DNA of 53,361 nt from an uncultured Clostridia bacterium. Lineage in GTDB: Bacteria; Bacillota; Clostridia; Oscillospirales; CAG-272. The stretch covers positions 1 through 53,361 of the forward strand of contig CALWTU010000032.1 in the NCBI GenBank assembly GCA_944384515.1, given 5' to 3'. Both the position numbers and the translations under genes were made by a program. Of this stretch, positions 1-9,560 are shown one piece after another. A model generated the notes under the pieces. The model did no database searches and had not been told where the DNA came from. It saw only the letters and a program-made list of their open reading frames with translations. Position 1 is the stretch's first letter, and each line of letters begins with the position of its first letter.

Positions 1-11
1 AGGAGTTTAAA

Positions 12-3000
12 ATGAAGAAAAGTGCTCGCAAATATTTTCCTTTGACAGCGACTTTATTATTTTTGGCAATCATTTTCACTACCGTTATATCGGCTAACTT
101 AAAATCTTACAGAACAAGTGTCAATGTAACTGATCTATCCTCCGCGGATGAAGATTTTATAAAAGACGCAGAGCATTCCGGCGCAAGGCTGCCGGGATTT
201 GAGATGGTACCGAGAAACTGCATGCAATATACAGTAAGCAGTACCAATGACAAAAACAAGTATATCCGCCTCGCTTTTACAAAAAGCCCTGACGGAGACA
301 ACTGGACAACCGGCGAAAGCCCGACAAACCCGTATTTCGGCTTGTATGCTTTCGGTTTGCCGAGCATAAACAGCACAAACAAGATGACAAACTTCAGTTA
401 TGTCACCTTTGACGTTGATTTCATGAGTGAGAGCGGTATGTATCTTTCAAACGCAAATTTCTCGGTTATGACACGTTCTATCAATGCCGGCGGAGCCATT
501 TTTACACCTGCCACAAACTTTAACCTGAGTTTTAAAGAGGAAAGCGGCGGTTACACTCTCGGCGGTATCAATCTCAACTCTGACCCTTACGGCTGGAATC
601 ATTTGAGCTGCGTATTTAAAATTTCAAGCACGAATCTCAACGATACTACATATCAGGTCTTTGTAAACGGAACTTTGGCAAGAGAGGGATATCTCTTTAA
701 AAACCTCAGCACTGATCCCTCAGACTATTTTTACGGAGACAAAAATTTTGTTTTCTTAGATCAGCTCAGATTGAATATTCCCGTATCCGGAGCGGATTAT
801 AACAGAGATATATGCTTTGATAATCTTCAGGTTTACTCATATCCGGCAGGATATGACGGAGAGCCGGATACTATTTTTGACGAGAACTACACATTCCCGA
901 GAGGACAGAGCGTCGTGGAAGTAGACGGCGTATACTATGAGGATATGAGCGAGGCGTACCTTGCAATGCAAAGTGCAACGGAAAGTATTACTCTCTTTGA
1001 CAATCTCACCGAGACGGTGCTGATCTCCGGACCGCTGACGGTTTACACCAACGGTTATGCGTTCCCGTATGAGACGGTCGGAAACTATCACCCCCTTTAT
1101 GAGGACAGCGACACTCTGGAGTTTGTTGATTACTACATTGCAACCTGGCACCTCGGAGACGGTGTTTCTTACACGACAGAAGTAAAGCACGGCGATGTTC
1201 CCTCTTTTAACGGAGAGGTTCCCGAATTTATCTTGATTGACGGAGAAAAATACAAGACTCTTAGCGGATTTTCAAAGAGCGGATATTTCAGTGCCGGGGA
1301 AGATTTGCTCCCAATATACGAAAACACAGACTATTATATTACGGTTGACGGGTATATTTATTACTTCAGCGTAAAGCATACTGACGGAAGTGTTACATAC
1401 GCTACAAACAATAACGGATATTCAATAAGCGACGCTTTCTCAGATGCAAAGGACGGCGATATTATTACCCTTTTGTCCGACTATACAACAAACACGGGTG
1501 TATACATGAAAGAAGACACCCTCGTATATTTTGACCTCAACGGATATAAATACAGTCTCAGCGCATCCGGTACGCACAAATTCGACGGTAACGGAAATAT
1601 CGTTCAGTATGATATCGGAAAAGTACATTGCTTCTATATGACAAGCGGAAGCACTCTTAATATATTCTCCTCCGAAAAGGGCGGCATGATACTTAACAGT
1701 TTCTATAACTACGGCATAGACGCAAACACCGGAAAAGAATACGGACTGCGAGGCGGCGGAATAATAGACTGCAACGTAAACACTGTCGGCTCTGCCGTAA
1801 ACTTCGGAGACATGTATGTTGACGGAAAATTCCATGACGGTGACAATCTCACAACCTATTCTGCAGTACTTATTTATCACCTGGGCGACAACACCAACAG
1901 CGTAAATATCAATGGCGGAAGCTACTACCGTGTTATAAGCGATTTTTTGGCACACATAATTATCGGAAAAGACTGCTCCTTTGAAGCAGAGGACGCAAAA
2001 TTCATAGCCGGTGCAGGCTGTATTGTCTCATCATACAAGACGGCTCTTAAAAATCCTGACGGCACATATTCCGACTCAAAGATGAACCCCGTTTTCAAAA
2101 ACTGTATCCTTGTCTCCCCGAGCGGAGTTGCAAATGAGCTTTGGGACGGCGCTCAAATTACGCTTTATGACTGCTTTATCAAAGCAAAAGTCGGCAGCAC
2201 ATACGGCGGCGGAATAATTAAACTCGGACACGGTTGTACCGTGCTCTCGGATTACCCCATTTCGCAAGGCACAGACTTATGCGGCGGTGTGCCGGTAAAG
2301 GTTAAGAAAACTCTTTTGCTTGAGGAAATTTATGCTGAATTTGTATATGAAGGAAGCGGTGAAAACACAAAATTCGATTTGTCTTCCTTAAAGATAAACA
2401 CCGTGTCAAACCTCTACTATATCGACACGGTATACGCCTCGGCAGAATATTACGACACTGTAAACTGGTATTTTGGCGGTCAGTCTGTCAGCGAAAAATG
2501 GTATGCCGGCTCGGTACCCGAAATTCCGTTTGACATTCCGGGCGACACTGCCGAGTACCGTTTTGTATGCTCTCCGATAAAGCCTGTCAAGGGCGGTCTT
2601 ACATCAAACTACACCGTGACCCAAAGAGCAAACGTCGATATAAAAATGAATATCTCTCTTTACACCGACTTTGTATATAACATTTATATCGGAAAGGACA
2701 CTCTGCTCTTACCGGAGAGCCTCAAACTCAACGGTGGGGCTGTTGAGCCGTCCGCAACTGTTACAATAAACGGTAAGGAATACTATCAGATAAAAGTTTC
2801 GATTATCGCACGGGACGGTGCGGAGACTTTCACACTGTCGCTGAGTTTTGTCGGATATGACGGAGAGACGTATGAGGACAGATACGAGTTTTCAATTCCC
2901 ATGTACGCAGATCTTGTACTGTCGGCAGGCTACAGCGAGACGGCAAAAAATCTTATGCGCTCTACCCTTTCATATATAAAGGCGGCCTGTGAATATTTCG

Positions 3001-5360
3001 GTACCGATTCATCCTCAATAACCGGCACGACAGACGCCACAACTGCCCCTGCACTTAAGCCGACAGAACCGTCGGAAGAGATAAAATCTCTTATATCCGG
3101 AATACAGCTCTCTCTCGGCGAGACCATAAAATTCAGATTTAATATAAGAAGCGGAATCAGCGAAGGTTCGGTTAAATTCACATACCATGACAGGGGCAAA
3201 ATTGTCTCTGTGACAATGGACGAGACGCAATGGAAAACAGACTCAAACGGAGATTATCTTGAACTTGCACTCAGGGCGCAGGATCTCAGAGAGGACATCA
3301 CAATTGAAGTTTCGGGAGTGAAATATATTTACAATCTCTCACATTATAACTATTTTGTACAAAATGACCCGACACTCTCAAAGGACGAAAAGCTGAATGC
3401 TCTGCTCAACAACCTTTGGGCATACTCCGAAAGCTGCTACAGTTATGTAACGGAGATCCCCAAAAACGAGATATTTGTCTCGGATACTCCCATTACCGAA
3501 ATGAATATCGTAGCTCAGACGGAAAAAGAAATCAAGGCTGCTAATATCCTTGCGGACTATATTGAGTTAAAGTTGAACATCCGCCCGCAAATTGTGGATT
3601 ACAGCACACAAAAGTCTGTTATCATTTCCATTGACAAGACTTTTCAGTCGACTGATTTTCTGGCGTATGTAAGCGGCGGAAACCTTTATCTCAACTGCTC
3701 GTACGAGTCATTTATTGAAGATGCAGTCATAAAATTTGCGGAAAAATATATTAAAAACGCCACCGAAAAAGCGGTATTTGACGGCGATTTCTCCGTTTCA
3801 TACAAAGCGGAATACATCACATACTATGATTTCGGCGCCGTAGGTGACGGTGTCACTGATGATTTTGACGCAATTGTGATGACACACGATACCGCAAACA
3901 AGTACGGATACTCCGTAAAGTCGGGAGAGGGATTTTTCAATGTCGGTGCGCACACAGAGTCGATTATAATCAAAACCGACTGTGATTTTTCCGGTGCGAC
4001 ATTTATTATTGACGACAGGTTTATCGCACCCGAAAACAAGGCGAGAAGCACACCCGTTTTCCTCATTTCCTCAGACTACTCCTCAAAATATTATTCATCC
4101 TCCTCTTCCCTCGTGCAAAGCATAAACAAAAACGGCGGTTTAAATGAGGATACTCAAAATATTGGCTATGCGCCGGGATACGAGGCGATGTATATCCCCG
4201 CAAACGACAATCATTATGTTTACATAAGATACGGTTCAAATGCCAACAGCGGAAGCAAACAAAAAGAACTCATTGTGGTTGACGAATACGGCAATATTGA
4301 TCCGACAACAAAAATTATCGTGGATTTTGAGATGCTGACAAGTCTCACTGAATACCGCATTGACGACAAGCCCATAACAATAAGCGGCGGCACATTCATA
4401 ACAAAAGCAAATGCCGCACCGAGAAAATACACATCCTACTCCCGCGGTTTCAGTATCAAGCGCTCAAACGTAACGATATCCGGTATTGAACACATCATCA
4501 CCGATGAAGGCAGCACCGGTGCTCCGTACGGAGGATTTATAAGTCCGTCTTACTGCAGTGATCTTCTTGTTGAAAACTCGGTTCTCCAAGCTCACAAGAC
4601 ATACACAGACTATCAGACGGGCGTGTCAATGGGTACATACGATATCGGCGGCTCGTTTGCCAACAATATTTACTTCAAAAACTGCACCCAGTCCAATTTC
4701 TACAAAGCAGACGGCGTAACGCCGCAACCAAGCTCTGTATATTGGGGTATTATGGGTACAAACTACTGCAAGAACATCACATATGATGCATGCACTCTTT
4801 CAAGACTTGACGCACACTCCGGAGTTTACAACGCAACTATCAAAAACGGCTCCCGTGTAACATACGTCAGTCTTATCGGCGGCGGTCTTGCGCTTATCGA
4901 AGACAGCACGATATACAACAACACTCTCTGCTCTCTGCGCTCCGACTACGGCAGTACATGGAAAGGAGATCTCGTTGTGCGAAACGTACATCTTGTCAAC
5001 ACATCAAACACAGTTTACGTTGTCGGTGCAGTGTGGAACTATCACCACTTCGGTTACACAACATACCTGCCGCAGAATATCACAATTGATAATCTGACAC
5101 TTGAGAGAGGTGCAAATGTATTTGTTTTATCCGATGTGACAGGCACAACATATACCGATGCAAACTATCAGAACAAGGTAAGTATCGGAGATGTAGACTT
5201 TACATCCGAATATGTAATGCTCGGAGGCTCTGATATGAAAAACCTTAACCCGCAGGTTCTGACAAAATCAATTGTTGTTAAAAACAATCTTGCGAACCTG
5301 AACTTTATTGCTTCGCCGGATTCATGGATTAATGGAAAGCTCTCCATAATCTACGCATAA
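12..5360 (+). CDS. Giant secreted beta-helix protein, pectate-lyase-3-like C-terminus
   Basis: This is a 1782-residue exported protein, probably binding or cutting a polysaccharide outside the cell; substrate unknown. The start follows an AGGAG ribosome site at base 1. A signal peptide or anchor (KSARK, then a hydrophobic stretch) covers about residues 1-28. Residues 90-290 look like a concanavalin/LamG-type beta-sandwich. Around 378 there is a short repeat-like segment starting WHLGDGVSY. Near 476 GDIITLLSD opens a first right-handed beta-helix rich in Gly, Asn and Ser. Residues about 1155-1250 resemble the small domain preceding some glycosidase modules. From about 1271, YDFGAVGDGVTDD is the classic N-terminal signature of Pectate_lyase_3 (PF12708), followed by a second beta-helix to the end. 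No sortase, SLH or dockerin signal was seen, so it may be released or held by the N-terminal segment. Family assignment of the C-terminal third is firm; enzymatic activity is inference. Confidence 0.85.
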   Translation: MKKSARKYFPLTATLLFLAIIFTTVISANLKSYRTSVNVTDLSSADEDFIKDAEHSGARLPGFEMVPRNCMQYTVSSTNDKNKYIRLAFTKSPDGDNWTTGESPTNPYFGLYAFGLPSINSTNKMTNFSYVTFDVDFMSESGMYLSNANFSVMTRSINAGGAIFTPATNFNLSFKEESGGYTLGGINLNSDPYGWNHLSCVFKISSTNLNDTTYQVFVNGTLAREGYLFKNLSTDPSDYFYGDKNFVFLDQLRLNIPVSGADYNRDICFDNLQVYSYPAGYDGEPDTIFDENYTFPRGQSVVEVDGVYYEDMSEAYLAMQSATESITLFDNLTETVLISGPLTVYTNGYAFPYETVGNYHPLYEDSDTLEFVDYYIATWHLGDGVSYTTEVKHGDVPSFNGEVPEFILIDGEKYKTLSGFSKSGYFSAGEDLLPIYENTDYYITVDGYIYYFSVKHTDGSVTYATNNNGYSISDAFSDAKDGDIITLLSDYTTNTGVYMKEDTLVYFDLNGYKYSLSASGTHKFDGNGNIVQYDIGKVHCFYMTSGSTLNIFSSEKGGMILNSFYNYGIDANTGKEYGLRGGGIIDCNVNTVGSAVNFGDMYVDGKFHDGDNLTTYSAVLIYHLGDNTNSVNINGGSYYRVISDFLAHIIIGKDCSFEAEDAKFIAGAGCIVSSYKTALKNPDGTYSDSKMNPVFKNCILVSPSGVANELWDGAQITLYDCFIKAKVGSTYGGGIIKLGHGCTVLSDYPISQGTDLCGGVPVKVKKTLLLEEIYAEFVYEGSGENTKFDLSSLKINTVSNLYYIDTVYASAEYYDTVNWYFGGQSVSEKWYAGSVPEIPFDIPGDTAEYRFVCSPIKPVKGGLTSNYTVTQRANVDIKMNISLYTDFVYNIYIGKDTLLLPESLKLNGGAVEPSATVTINGKEYYQIKVSIIARDGAETFTLSLSFVGYDGETYEDRYEFSIPMYADLVLSAGYSETAKNLMRSTLSYIKAACEYFGTDSSSITGTTDATTAPALKPTEPSEEIKSLISGIQLSLGETIKFRFNIRSGISEGSVKFTYHDRGKIVSVTMDETQWKTDSNGDYLELALRAQDLREDITIEVSGVKYIYNLSHYNYFVQNDPTLSKDEKLNALLNNLWAYSESCYSYVTEIPKNEIFVSDTPITEMNIVAQTEKEIKAANILADYIELKLNIRPQIVDYSTQKSVIISIDKTFQSTDFLAYVSGGNLYLNCSYESFIEDAVIKFAEKYIKNATEKAVFDGDFSVSYKAEYITYYDFGAVGDGVTDDFDAIVMTHDTANKYGYSVKSGEGFFNVGAHTESIIIKTDCDFSGATFIIDDRFIAPENKARSTPVFLISSDYSSKYYSSSSSLVQSINKNGGLNEDTQNIGYAPGYEAMYIPANDNHYVYIRYGSNANSGSKQKELIVVDEYGNIDPTTKIIVDFEMLTSLTEYRIDDKPITISGGTFITKANAAPRKYTSYSRGFSIKRSNVTISGIEHIITDEGSTGAPYGGFISPSYCSDLLVENSVLQAHKTYTDYQTGVSMGTYDIGGSFANNIYFKNCTQSNFYKADGVTPQPSSVYWGIMGTNYCKNITYDACTLSRLDAHSGVYNATIKNGSRVTYVSLIGGGLALIEDSTIYNNTLCSLRSDYGSTWKGDLVVRNVHLVNTSNTVYVVGAVWNYHHFGYTTYLPQNITIDNLTLERGANVFVLSDVTGTTYTDANYQNKVSIGDVDFTSEYVMLGGSDMKNLNPQVLTKSIVVKNNLANLNFIASPDSWINGKLSIIYA

Positions 5361-5437
5361 CAAATATCAAAAAACAGTATCTGCGGATTTTTCGGTTTAC
5401 CAAAACTTAAAAAGCAAAGATAAATCTATTTTTATCT

Positions 5438-5467
5438 ACGGAGGAGCAGTTTTGTTCCTCCGTTTTT
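5438..5467 (+). terminator. Intrinsic terminator of the giant beta-helix gene
   Basis: Perfect 8-base stem ACGGAGGA/TCCTCCGT (5438-5445 with 5456-5463), 10-base loop, then five T. It lies 78 bases after the stop codon and directly before the decayed gene at 5472. Confidence 0.85.
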
Positions 5468-5471
5468 AATT

Positions 5472-5895
5472 TTGTGTTCTCTGCCGAAGGTCATTATCAA
5501 CACTCCGTCAAAAAACTCCTACACTACAAGACAGCTCTTTGACTCCCCCGAGCTGATGCTGAAAAACGCCCTTGACAATATACAGTCGCATATTGACATA
5601 GGGGATGACTACATACCAGAGTTGCGTGTGGAGTTCGGCACAGGTCAGGTCGCAAATGCATACGGATGCGGTCTCTATTTTCCCGAGCGCTCCCCGATTT
5701 GCGCACACGGGAATGTGCTCAAGAGCGCTGAGGATGTGCTCAAACTCGAAGAGCCTGAGCTCGATGCGGGTTTGTTTAAGAAATATACCTCAAAAAAGAA
5801 ATATAATTTTAACCGTCGGAGCAAAAAGTGTCGAGGAAGGAAAAGAACTCTATAAAAAATTAAAAGAGAGCTTAGACGGGTACTATCTCGGCTGA
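5472..5895 (+). pseudogene. Remnant of a uroporphyrinogen decarboxylase-like methyltransferase
   Basis: Two protein fragments in different frames look like the ends of one UroD-family protein (corrinoid or cobalamin methyltransferase type). The first frame carries LRVEFGTGQVANAYGC and SAEDVLKLEEPELDAGLF, typical of the N-terminal half. The second frame, from about 5800, carries NIILTVGAKSVEEGKELY as a probable C-terminal tail ending at 5895. Intact family members have roughly 300-400 residues, so most of the barrel is missing. The 10-base direct repeat AAGAAATATA at 5778-5787 and 5796-5805 sits at the join and may mark a deletion. There is no good ribosome site, the nearest start is TTG, and a terminator precedes it. 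Assignment rests on recognised sequence style; the gene is very probably dead. Confidence 0.6.
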
Positions 5896-5940
5896 AGGCG
5901 CCTTTAGTAAAATACGCAAAATTTTTCTGATTCAAAAAAT

Positions 5941-5956
5941 GTGCCGCATGCGGCAC
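5941..5956. repeat. Perfect 16-bp palindrome
   Basis: GTGCCGCATGCGGCAC is a perfect inverted repeat; as RNA it would form a 6-bp stem with a CATG loop. It sits between the decayed gene and the terminator at 5963. There is no T run after it, so a role as protein site or weak hairpin is open. Confidence 0.5.
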
Positions 5957-5962
5957 CAAATT

Positions 5963-6010
5963 AAAAGAAGCGACAGTTTTACCGTAAGGTATTAAACCGC
6001 CGCTTCTTTT
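5963..6010. terminator. Bidirectional hairpin terminator with nested GTAA-tetraloop stem
   Basis: Outer perfect 10-bp stem AAAAGAAGCG/CGCTTCTTTT (5963-5972 with 6001-6010). Inside it a second stem, GTTT plus TACC closing a GTAA loop with GGTA, occupies 5976-5997. The ends are A-rich and T-rich, so it can serve both strands, including the minus-strand QueG-like gene ending at 6190. The core TTTACCGTAAGGTATT recurs in the terminator at 10858. Confidence 0.75.
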
Positions 6011-6189
6011 GTTATAAAACTAAAAGATTTTAGTATTTTACTGACTTATAAATCAATAGTTTTTATCTTTTCGCTTAACAATTTTTTAATGCTGTACTTT
6101 GTACAAAAAGCGAATGTTTTCCGCTTGCACGCTCACCGTTTTTGCGTCAAACTCCGAAAAATACTGTCTTTAAAATTCAGTTTTTTGGA

Positions 6190-7020
6190 TTATTCTGTTT
6201 TTCCGCTCTCACCGCGAGAGGATACTATATCAAGATTTCTGCGCAGTATTCCCTCACCTCTCCACGAAAACGCCCGCTTTTTAAATTCCTCTTTTGTCAT
6301 ACTGTCTAATACGCCGTGAGTCAGATTTGTAATTGTGTTTTCATGAAAGAAATCTATCGGTGTGATTTGAGGATCTCTGTTATGCGGACAGTGTCTCTGG
6401 CATTCGTCACATCCCCAAACGGTATTGTATTTTACCATGAGCGCTTTCTGTGCGTCGCTCAGCTCACCTTTTGTCTGGGTGATGGCAGACAGACACTCAC
6501 ATCCCTCTCCGGAGAGAATTTTTGTAGGGCAGCTGCGCTTACATATTCCGCAATGCTCGCAAAAATCTATCTCCTGAGGCTCCGCCGCACCGAGCTTTTC
6601 CGGCGGAATATCCGTTACCACATCTCCGATAAATATATATGAGCCGTATTTTTCATTGATAAGCAACCCGTTGTCCCCAAGTATCCCAAGCCCCGCAATC
6701 AGTGCGGCATGCCTCTCATCTATCGGCGAGTGATCGCCGTAGCTGTGATATGAGTTGTGCGCAAAATGACCTTTTAAAAAGTCAATAAGTCTCTCCCCTA
6801 TTCCCCGTATAAAGAGGTGATAATCATATGAGGCGGCATACCTTGATATATTGACCGTCTCTGTGCCGTAATACGGCACGACATATATAATGACACTCTT
6901 CGGGACAAAGCTCTCCCTTGCCATTATATTTGGGTTAGTCTCTCTTACATCTTTGTAAGCGAGTATATTAAAGTATTCGATTTTTTCCCGCTTAAAGAAT
7001 TCTTTGATTTCATTTTTCAT
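6190..7020 (-). CDS. QueG-like double 4Fe-4S cluster protein (short form)
   Basis: This is a 276-residue cytosolic Fe-S protein related to epoxyqueuosine reductase QueG, the last enzyme of queuosine synthesis. The segment DHSPIDERHAALIAGLG corresponds to the QueG active-site stretch with its conserved Asp. Two ferredoxin-like clusters are visible: CEHCGICKRSCP and, further on, CDECQRHCPHN. Canonical QueG has about 380 residues and ends in HEAT-like repeats; this protein stops soon after the second cluster, so it lacks them. Whether it still reduces epoxyqueuosine or is a specialised relative cannot be told from sequence; no other queuosine gene is in the window. It is transcribed alone from the promoter at 7048-7076, divergently from plsY. 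Confidence 0.8.
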   Translation of the reverse strand: MKNEIKEFFKREKIEYFNILAYKDVRETNPNIMARESFVPKSVIIYVVPYYGTETVNISRYAASYDYHLFIRGIGERLIDFLKGHFAHNSYHSYGDHSPIDERHAALIAGLGILGDNGLLINEKYGSYIFIGDVVTDIPPEKLGAAEPQEIDFCEHCGICKRSCPTKILSGEGCECLSAITQTKGELSDAQKALMVKYNTVWGCDECQRHCPHNRDPQITPIDFFHENTITNLTHGVLDSMTKEEFKKRAFSWRGEGILRRNLDIVSSRGESGKTE

Positions 7021-7047
7021 ACCACACCGCCAAGCAGTAATATATAT

Positions 7048-7076
7048 ATTCTATCACAGTATTTTTATCTTTGCAA
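7048..7076 (-). promoter_or_regulatory. Sigma-A promoter for the QueG-like gene
   Basis: Minus-strand TTGCAA (7076-7071), 17-base spacer, TAGAAT (7053-7048), 28 bases before the ATG at 7020. It stands back to back with the plsY promoter. Confidence 0.65.
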
Positions 7077-7084
7077 TATATTTA

Positions 7085-7113
7085 TTGACTTTATGAGATT
7101 TTTATTGTATAAT
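7085..7113 (+). promoter_or_regulatory. Sigma-A promoter for the plsY operon
   Basis: TTGACT (7085-7090), 17-base spacer, perfect TATAAT (7108-7113). Transcription should start near 7120, giving a leader of about 40 bases before the plsY ATG at 7159. Confidence 0.85.
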
Positions 7114-7158
7114 AGCTTGCGGTTAAAGTTAAAAAAAATAAGAAAGTGACGGTATATT

Positions 7159-7905
7159 ATGTTCTCTTTAAATAAAGGTTTACTCATGCATTTATTTGAA
7201 AATACAGATAAATACACAGCATATTATATCACTTACGTGTCTTTTATCGTAATTGTAATTGTATCTTCATACCTTCTCGGCAGTATCAACCCTGCCATAA
7301 TGACATCCAAAATTCTCTATCACGACGATATCAGAAATCACGGCAGCGGAAATGCAGGTCTTACAAACATGCTGCGTACTTTCGGTAAGAAGGCGGCTCT
7401 GTTTACTCTTATCGGCGATATGCTCAAAACAGCTTTGGCAATTTTTATTGCAGGTTTTCTCTTCGGTTTTAACTACATCGGCTTTATCAGCGACCACGAC
7501 GGATACTGCTATATTGCAGGTCTGTTTGTAGTGCTCGGACACATATTCCCCGTTTACTACAAATTTAAGGGCGGAAAAGGTGTTCTTGCCGCCGCTACTA
7601 TGGCTCTTATACTCTCACCCATACCGTTCCTCATTTTGCTGATTATATTTGTAGGCATTGTAGCCTTGACAAAATATGTCTCTCTCGGCTCGGTTTGTGC
7701 GGTAATAATGTACCCCGTTGTCATAAACGGTTACTTTAACCTTGTGCTTAAAGCACAGATACACGGTTTTATTTCCGCTACAACAATCATTCTTGCGATA
7801 CTCATTGTATGGTGCCACAGAGGAAATTTGCAGAGAATATCCAATCGCACGGAGCGCAAGCTGTCCATCGGTTCAAGAGGAAAGAAAGACAGTGATGAAA
7901 AATGA
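7159..7905 (+). CDS. plsY: Glycerol-3-phosphate acyltransferase PlsY
   Basis: PlsY transfers an acyl group from acyl-phosphate to glycerol 3-phosphate, the first step of phospholipid synthesis, in the cytoplasmic membrane. Several hydrophobic segments are present, and the family motifs are clear: YLLGSINPA near residue 39, GSGNAGLTN at 62-70 and GHIFPVYYKFKGGKG at 127-141. At 248 residues it is slightly longer than usual, because about 25 residues precede the first membrane segment; an internal ATG at 7186 is a possible alternative start. It is the first gene of a five-gene operon and overlaps the next gene by 11 bases, suggesting translational coupling. Confidence 0.95.
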   Translation: MFSLNKGLLMHLFENTDKYTAYYITYVSFIVIVIVSSYLLGSINPAIMTSKILYHDDIRNHGSGNAGLTNMLRTFGKKAALFTLIGDMLKTALAIFIAGFLFGFNYIGFISDHDGYCYIAGLFVVLGHIFPVYYKFKGGKGVLAAATMALILSPIPFLILLIIFVGIVALTKYVSLGSVCAVIMYPVVINGYFNLVLKAQIHGFISATTIILAILIVWCHRGNLQRISNRTERKLSIGSRGKKDSDEK

Positions 7906-9077
7906 TTTTTTAAATCTCATCCTCTTATGCTTTCGCAAGGAAGTAATAAAAAAACTCGTTTTATCAAGACCTGTCGAGGGTGATGTATCAAAGATTTCCG
8001 CACGGCTTGTTTCGCACCGCAATAACAAGTTTCTCTCTTTTGAATACTCGCTGCCCGGGAACACCGTGTCACAAAAAAATGTCACCGAAAACGACCTTTT
8101 TGAGTTTTTAAGCGTTCTGTACGACAGATACAAGCAGATAAATCTAATAACAACGCTCGGTGACGCAGAACGAAAAATATCAAAAAGCGGAAAAGAAGTT
8201 TTGCTCGGGGCGGACGCTTTGCAAAGAAAACTTCAGGGCTCTGTTACCCCGTTTCATGTGGCGGTAGAGTCACTTGACACTGAGAAAAATTATATACTCA
8301 CGGGAAAAGAAGATTTTCTTATTACGCTTGGAGTTTCGGACAAAAACGGCCGTGTGCATGACAAAAAACAGGGCAAATTCAGGCAGATTAACAGATTTCT
8401 TGAGTATATCGGAGATATATACGATAAACTCCCCCAAAGCGGAGATATTGTAATATATGACCTGTGTTCCGGCAAGAGTTATCTCAGTTTTGCCGTCTAC
8501 TACTATCTCACCGAGAAAAAAATCAAGAAAAGTCAGTATGACATGTATTGACTTAAAACGGGATGTAATAGATTTTTGCGAAAAAATCAGGACAGAGCTT
8601 GGCTACGGTGGCATGAAATTTATCACGGCGAATATAAAGGACACACCTAAAAACTCGCACCCCGACATGGTAATTTCTCTGCACGCCTGCGACATAGCCA
8701 CAGACATTGTTATAAATACGGCTGTACTTATGGGTGCAAAAATCATACTCTCTACCCCGTGCTGTCACAACTATTTAAACAAGAGAATAGACAATAAAGA
8801 GCTGGGTTTTGTGACAAGATTTCCGAAACTCAGGGACAAGCTGTGCGAGGCTATAACCGACGCCCTGCGTCTCAAAAGGCTTGAGAGCTTCGGCTACAGT
8901 GTTACGGCGCTGGAGTTAACCTCGCCTGATAACACTCCGAAAAACACGCTCTTGCGTGCAATAAAAGATGAAAACATGAGCGAGAGCAAAAAGCAAAGTG
9001 CGAAATCCGAGTATGAAGACGCGCTGAAATTTATACTCTCCGACAAGTGGGAAGATTATCTTAAAGAAATTGATTAA
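7895..9077 (+). pseudogene. SAM-dependent methyltransferase, broken by a one-base frameshift
   Basis: Two overlapping reading frames together give one methyltransferase of about 390 residues (Methyltransf_32, PF13679 style). The first frame starts at ATG 7895 and reaches the SAM-binding motif YDLCSGKSYLSFA, then stops at 8551. The second frame takes over near 8530 and continues with SMTCIDLKRDVIDFC, where the acidic end of strand two is expected, then SLHACD and STPCCHNYL to 9077. Dropping one base in the A4 run at 8528-8531 or the A7 run at 8516-8522 restores a continuous protein. Cause may be mutation, sequencing or assembly error, or phase-variable slippage. Substrate unknown. It overlaps plsY and is followed 11 bases later by tsaE. 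Confidence 0.75.
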
Positions 9078-9088
9078 AGGTTCTTAAT

Positions 9089-9529
9089 ATGATTTTTACT
9101 TCAAACAGTCCGACTGAAACGGAACAAACAGGCTATCAATTTGCCGAAAAACTTTACACGGGTGGCATCCGAAAGGCTTTTATCGCCATGAAGGGCGAGA
9201 TGGGAGTCGGCAAGACCGCATTTACCCGCGGATTTGCCTCTTACTTCGGCATAAAAAGTGTCAAAAGCCCGACATACACAATAGTTAACGAGTACGGCTC
9301 AGACAAGGTTAAAATATACCACTTCGACATGTACAGAATTGAGAGCGAGGACGACCTTTATTCAATAGGTTTTTACGACTATATTGATACTGACAGTTAC
9401 TGTATTGCGGAGTGGAGCGAAAACATACTGGAGTTTTGCCCTGACCTCGAATATTTTACCGTCAGCATAAGATGTGTGCCTGATGACGAAGAGAAGCGGA
9501 TAATCGAAATTTCTTATCCTCAGGACTGA
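9089..9529 (+). CDS. tsaE: tRNA t6A biosynthesis ATPase TsaE
   Basis: TsaE is the ATPase that recycles the TsaB-TsaD complex in making N6-threonylcarbamoyladenosine at position 37 of ANN-decoding tRNAs. The Walker A motif GEMGVGKT lies at residues 36-43; SPTYTIVNEY and the HFDMYR segment, both typical of the family, follow. Length (146 residues) is normal. It precedes tsaB by 31 bases, a linkage common in Bacillota; rimI and tsaD, often next, are absent here and rpiB takes their place. Confidence 0.95.
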   Translation: MIFTSNSPTETEQTGYQFAEKLYTGGIRKAFIAMKGEMGVGKTAFTRGFASYFGIKSVKSPTYTIVNEYGSDKVKIYHFDMYRIESEDDLYSIGFYDYIDTDSYCIAEWSENILEFCPDLEYFTVSIRCVPDDEEKRIIEISYPQD

Positions 9530-9560
9530 TATTGAAAAATATTATTAAAGCAGGTTTAAA

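Noticed and set aside
6089-6642. Plus-strand open frames opposite the QueG-like gene
   Set aside because: They are complements of a well-supported Fe-S protein gene and show no motifs of their own.
8516-8535. Programmed -1 frameshift in the methyltransferase at the A7 run
   Set aside because: The second half lies in the +1 (or -2) frame, which a -1 slip on A AAA AAA would not reach; a one-base insertion explains it better.
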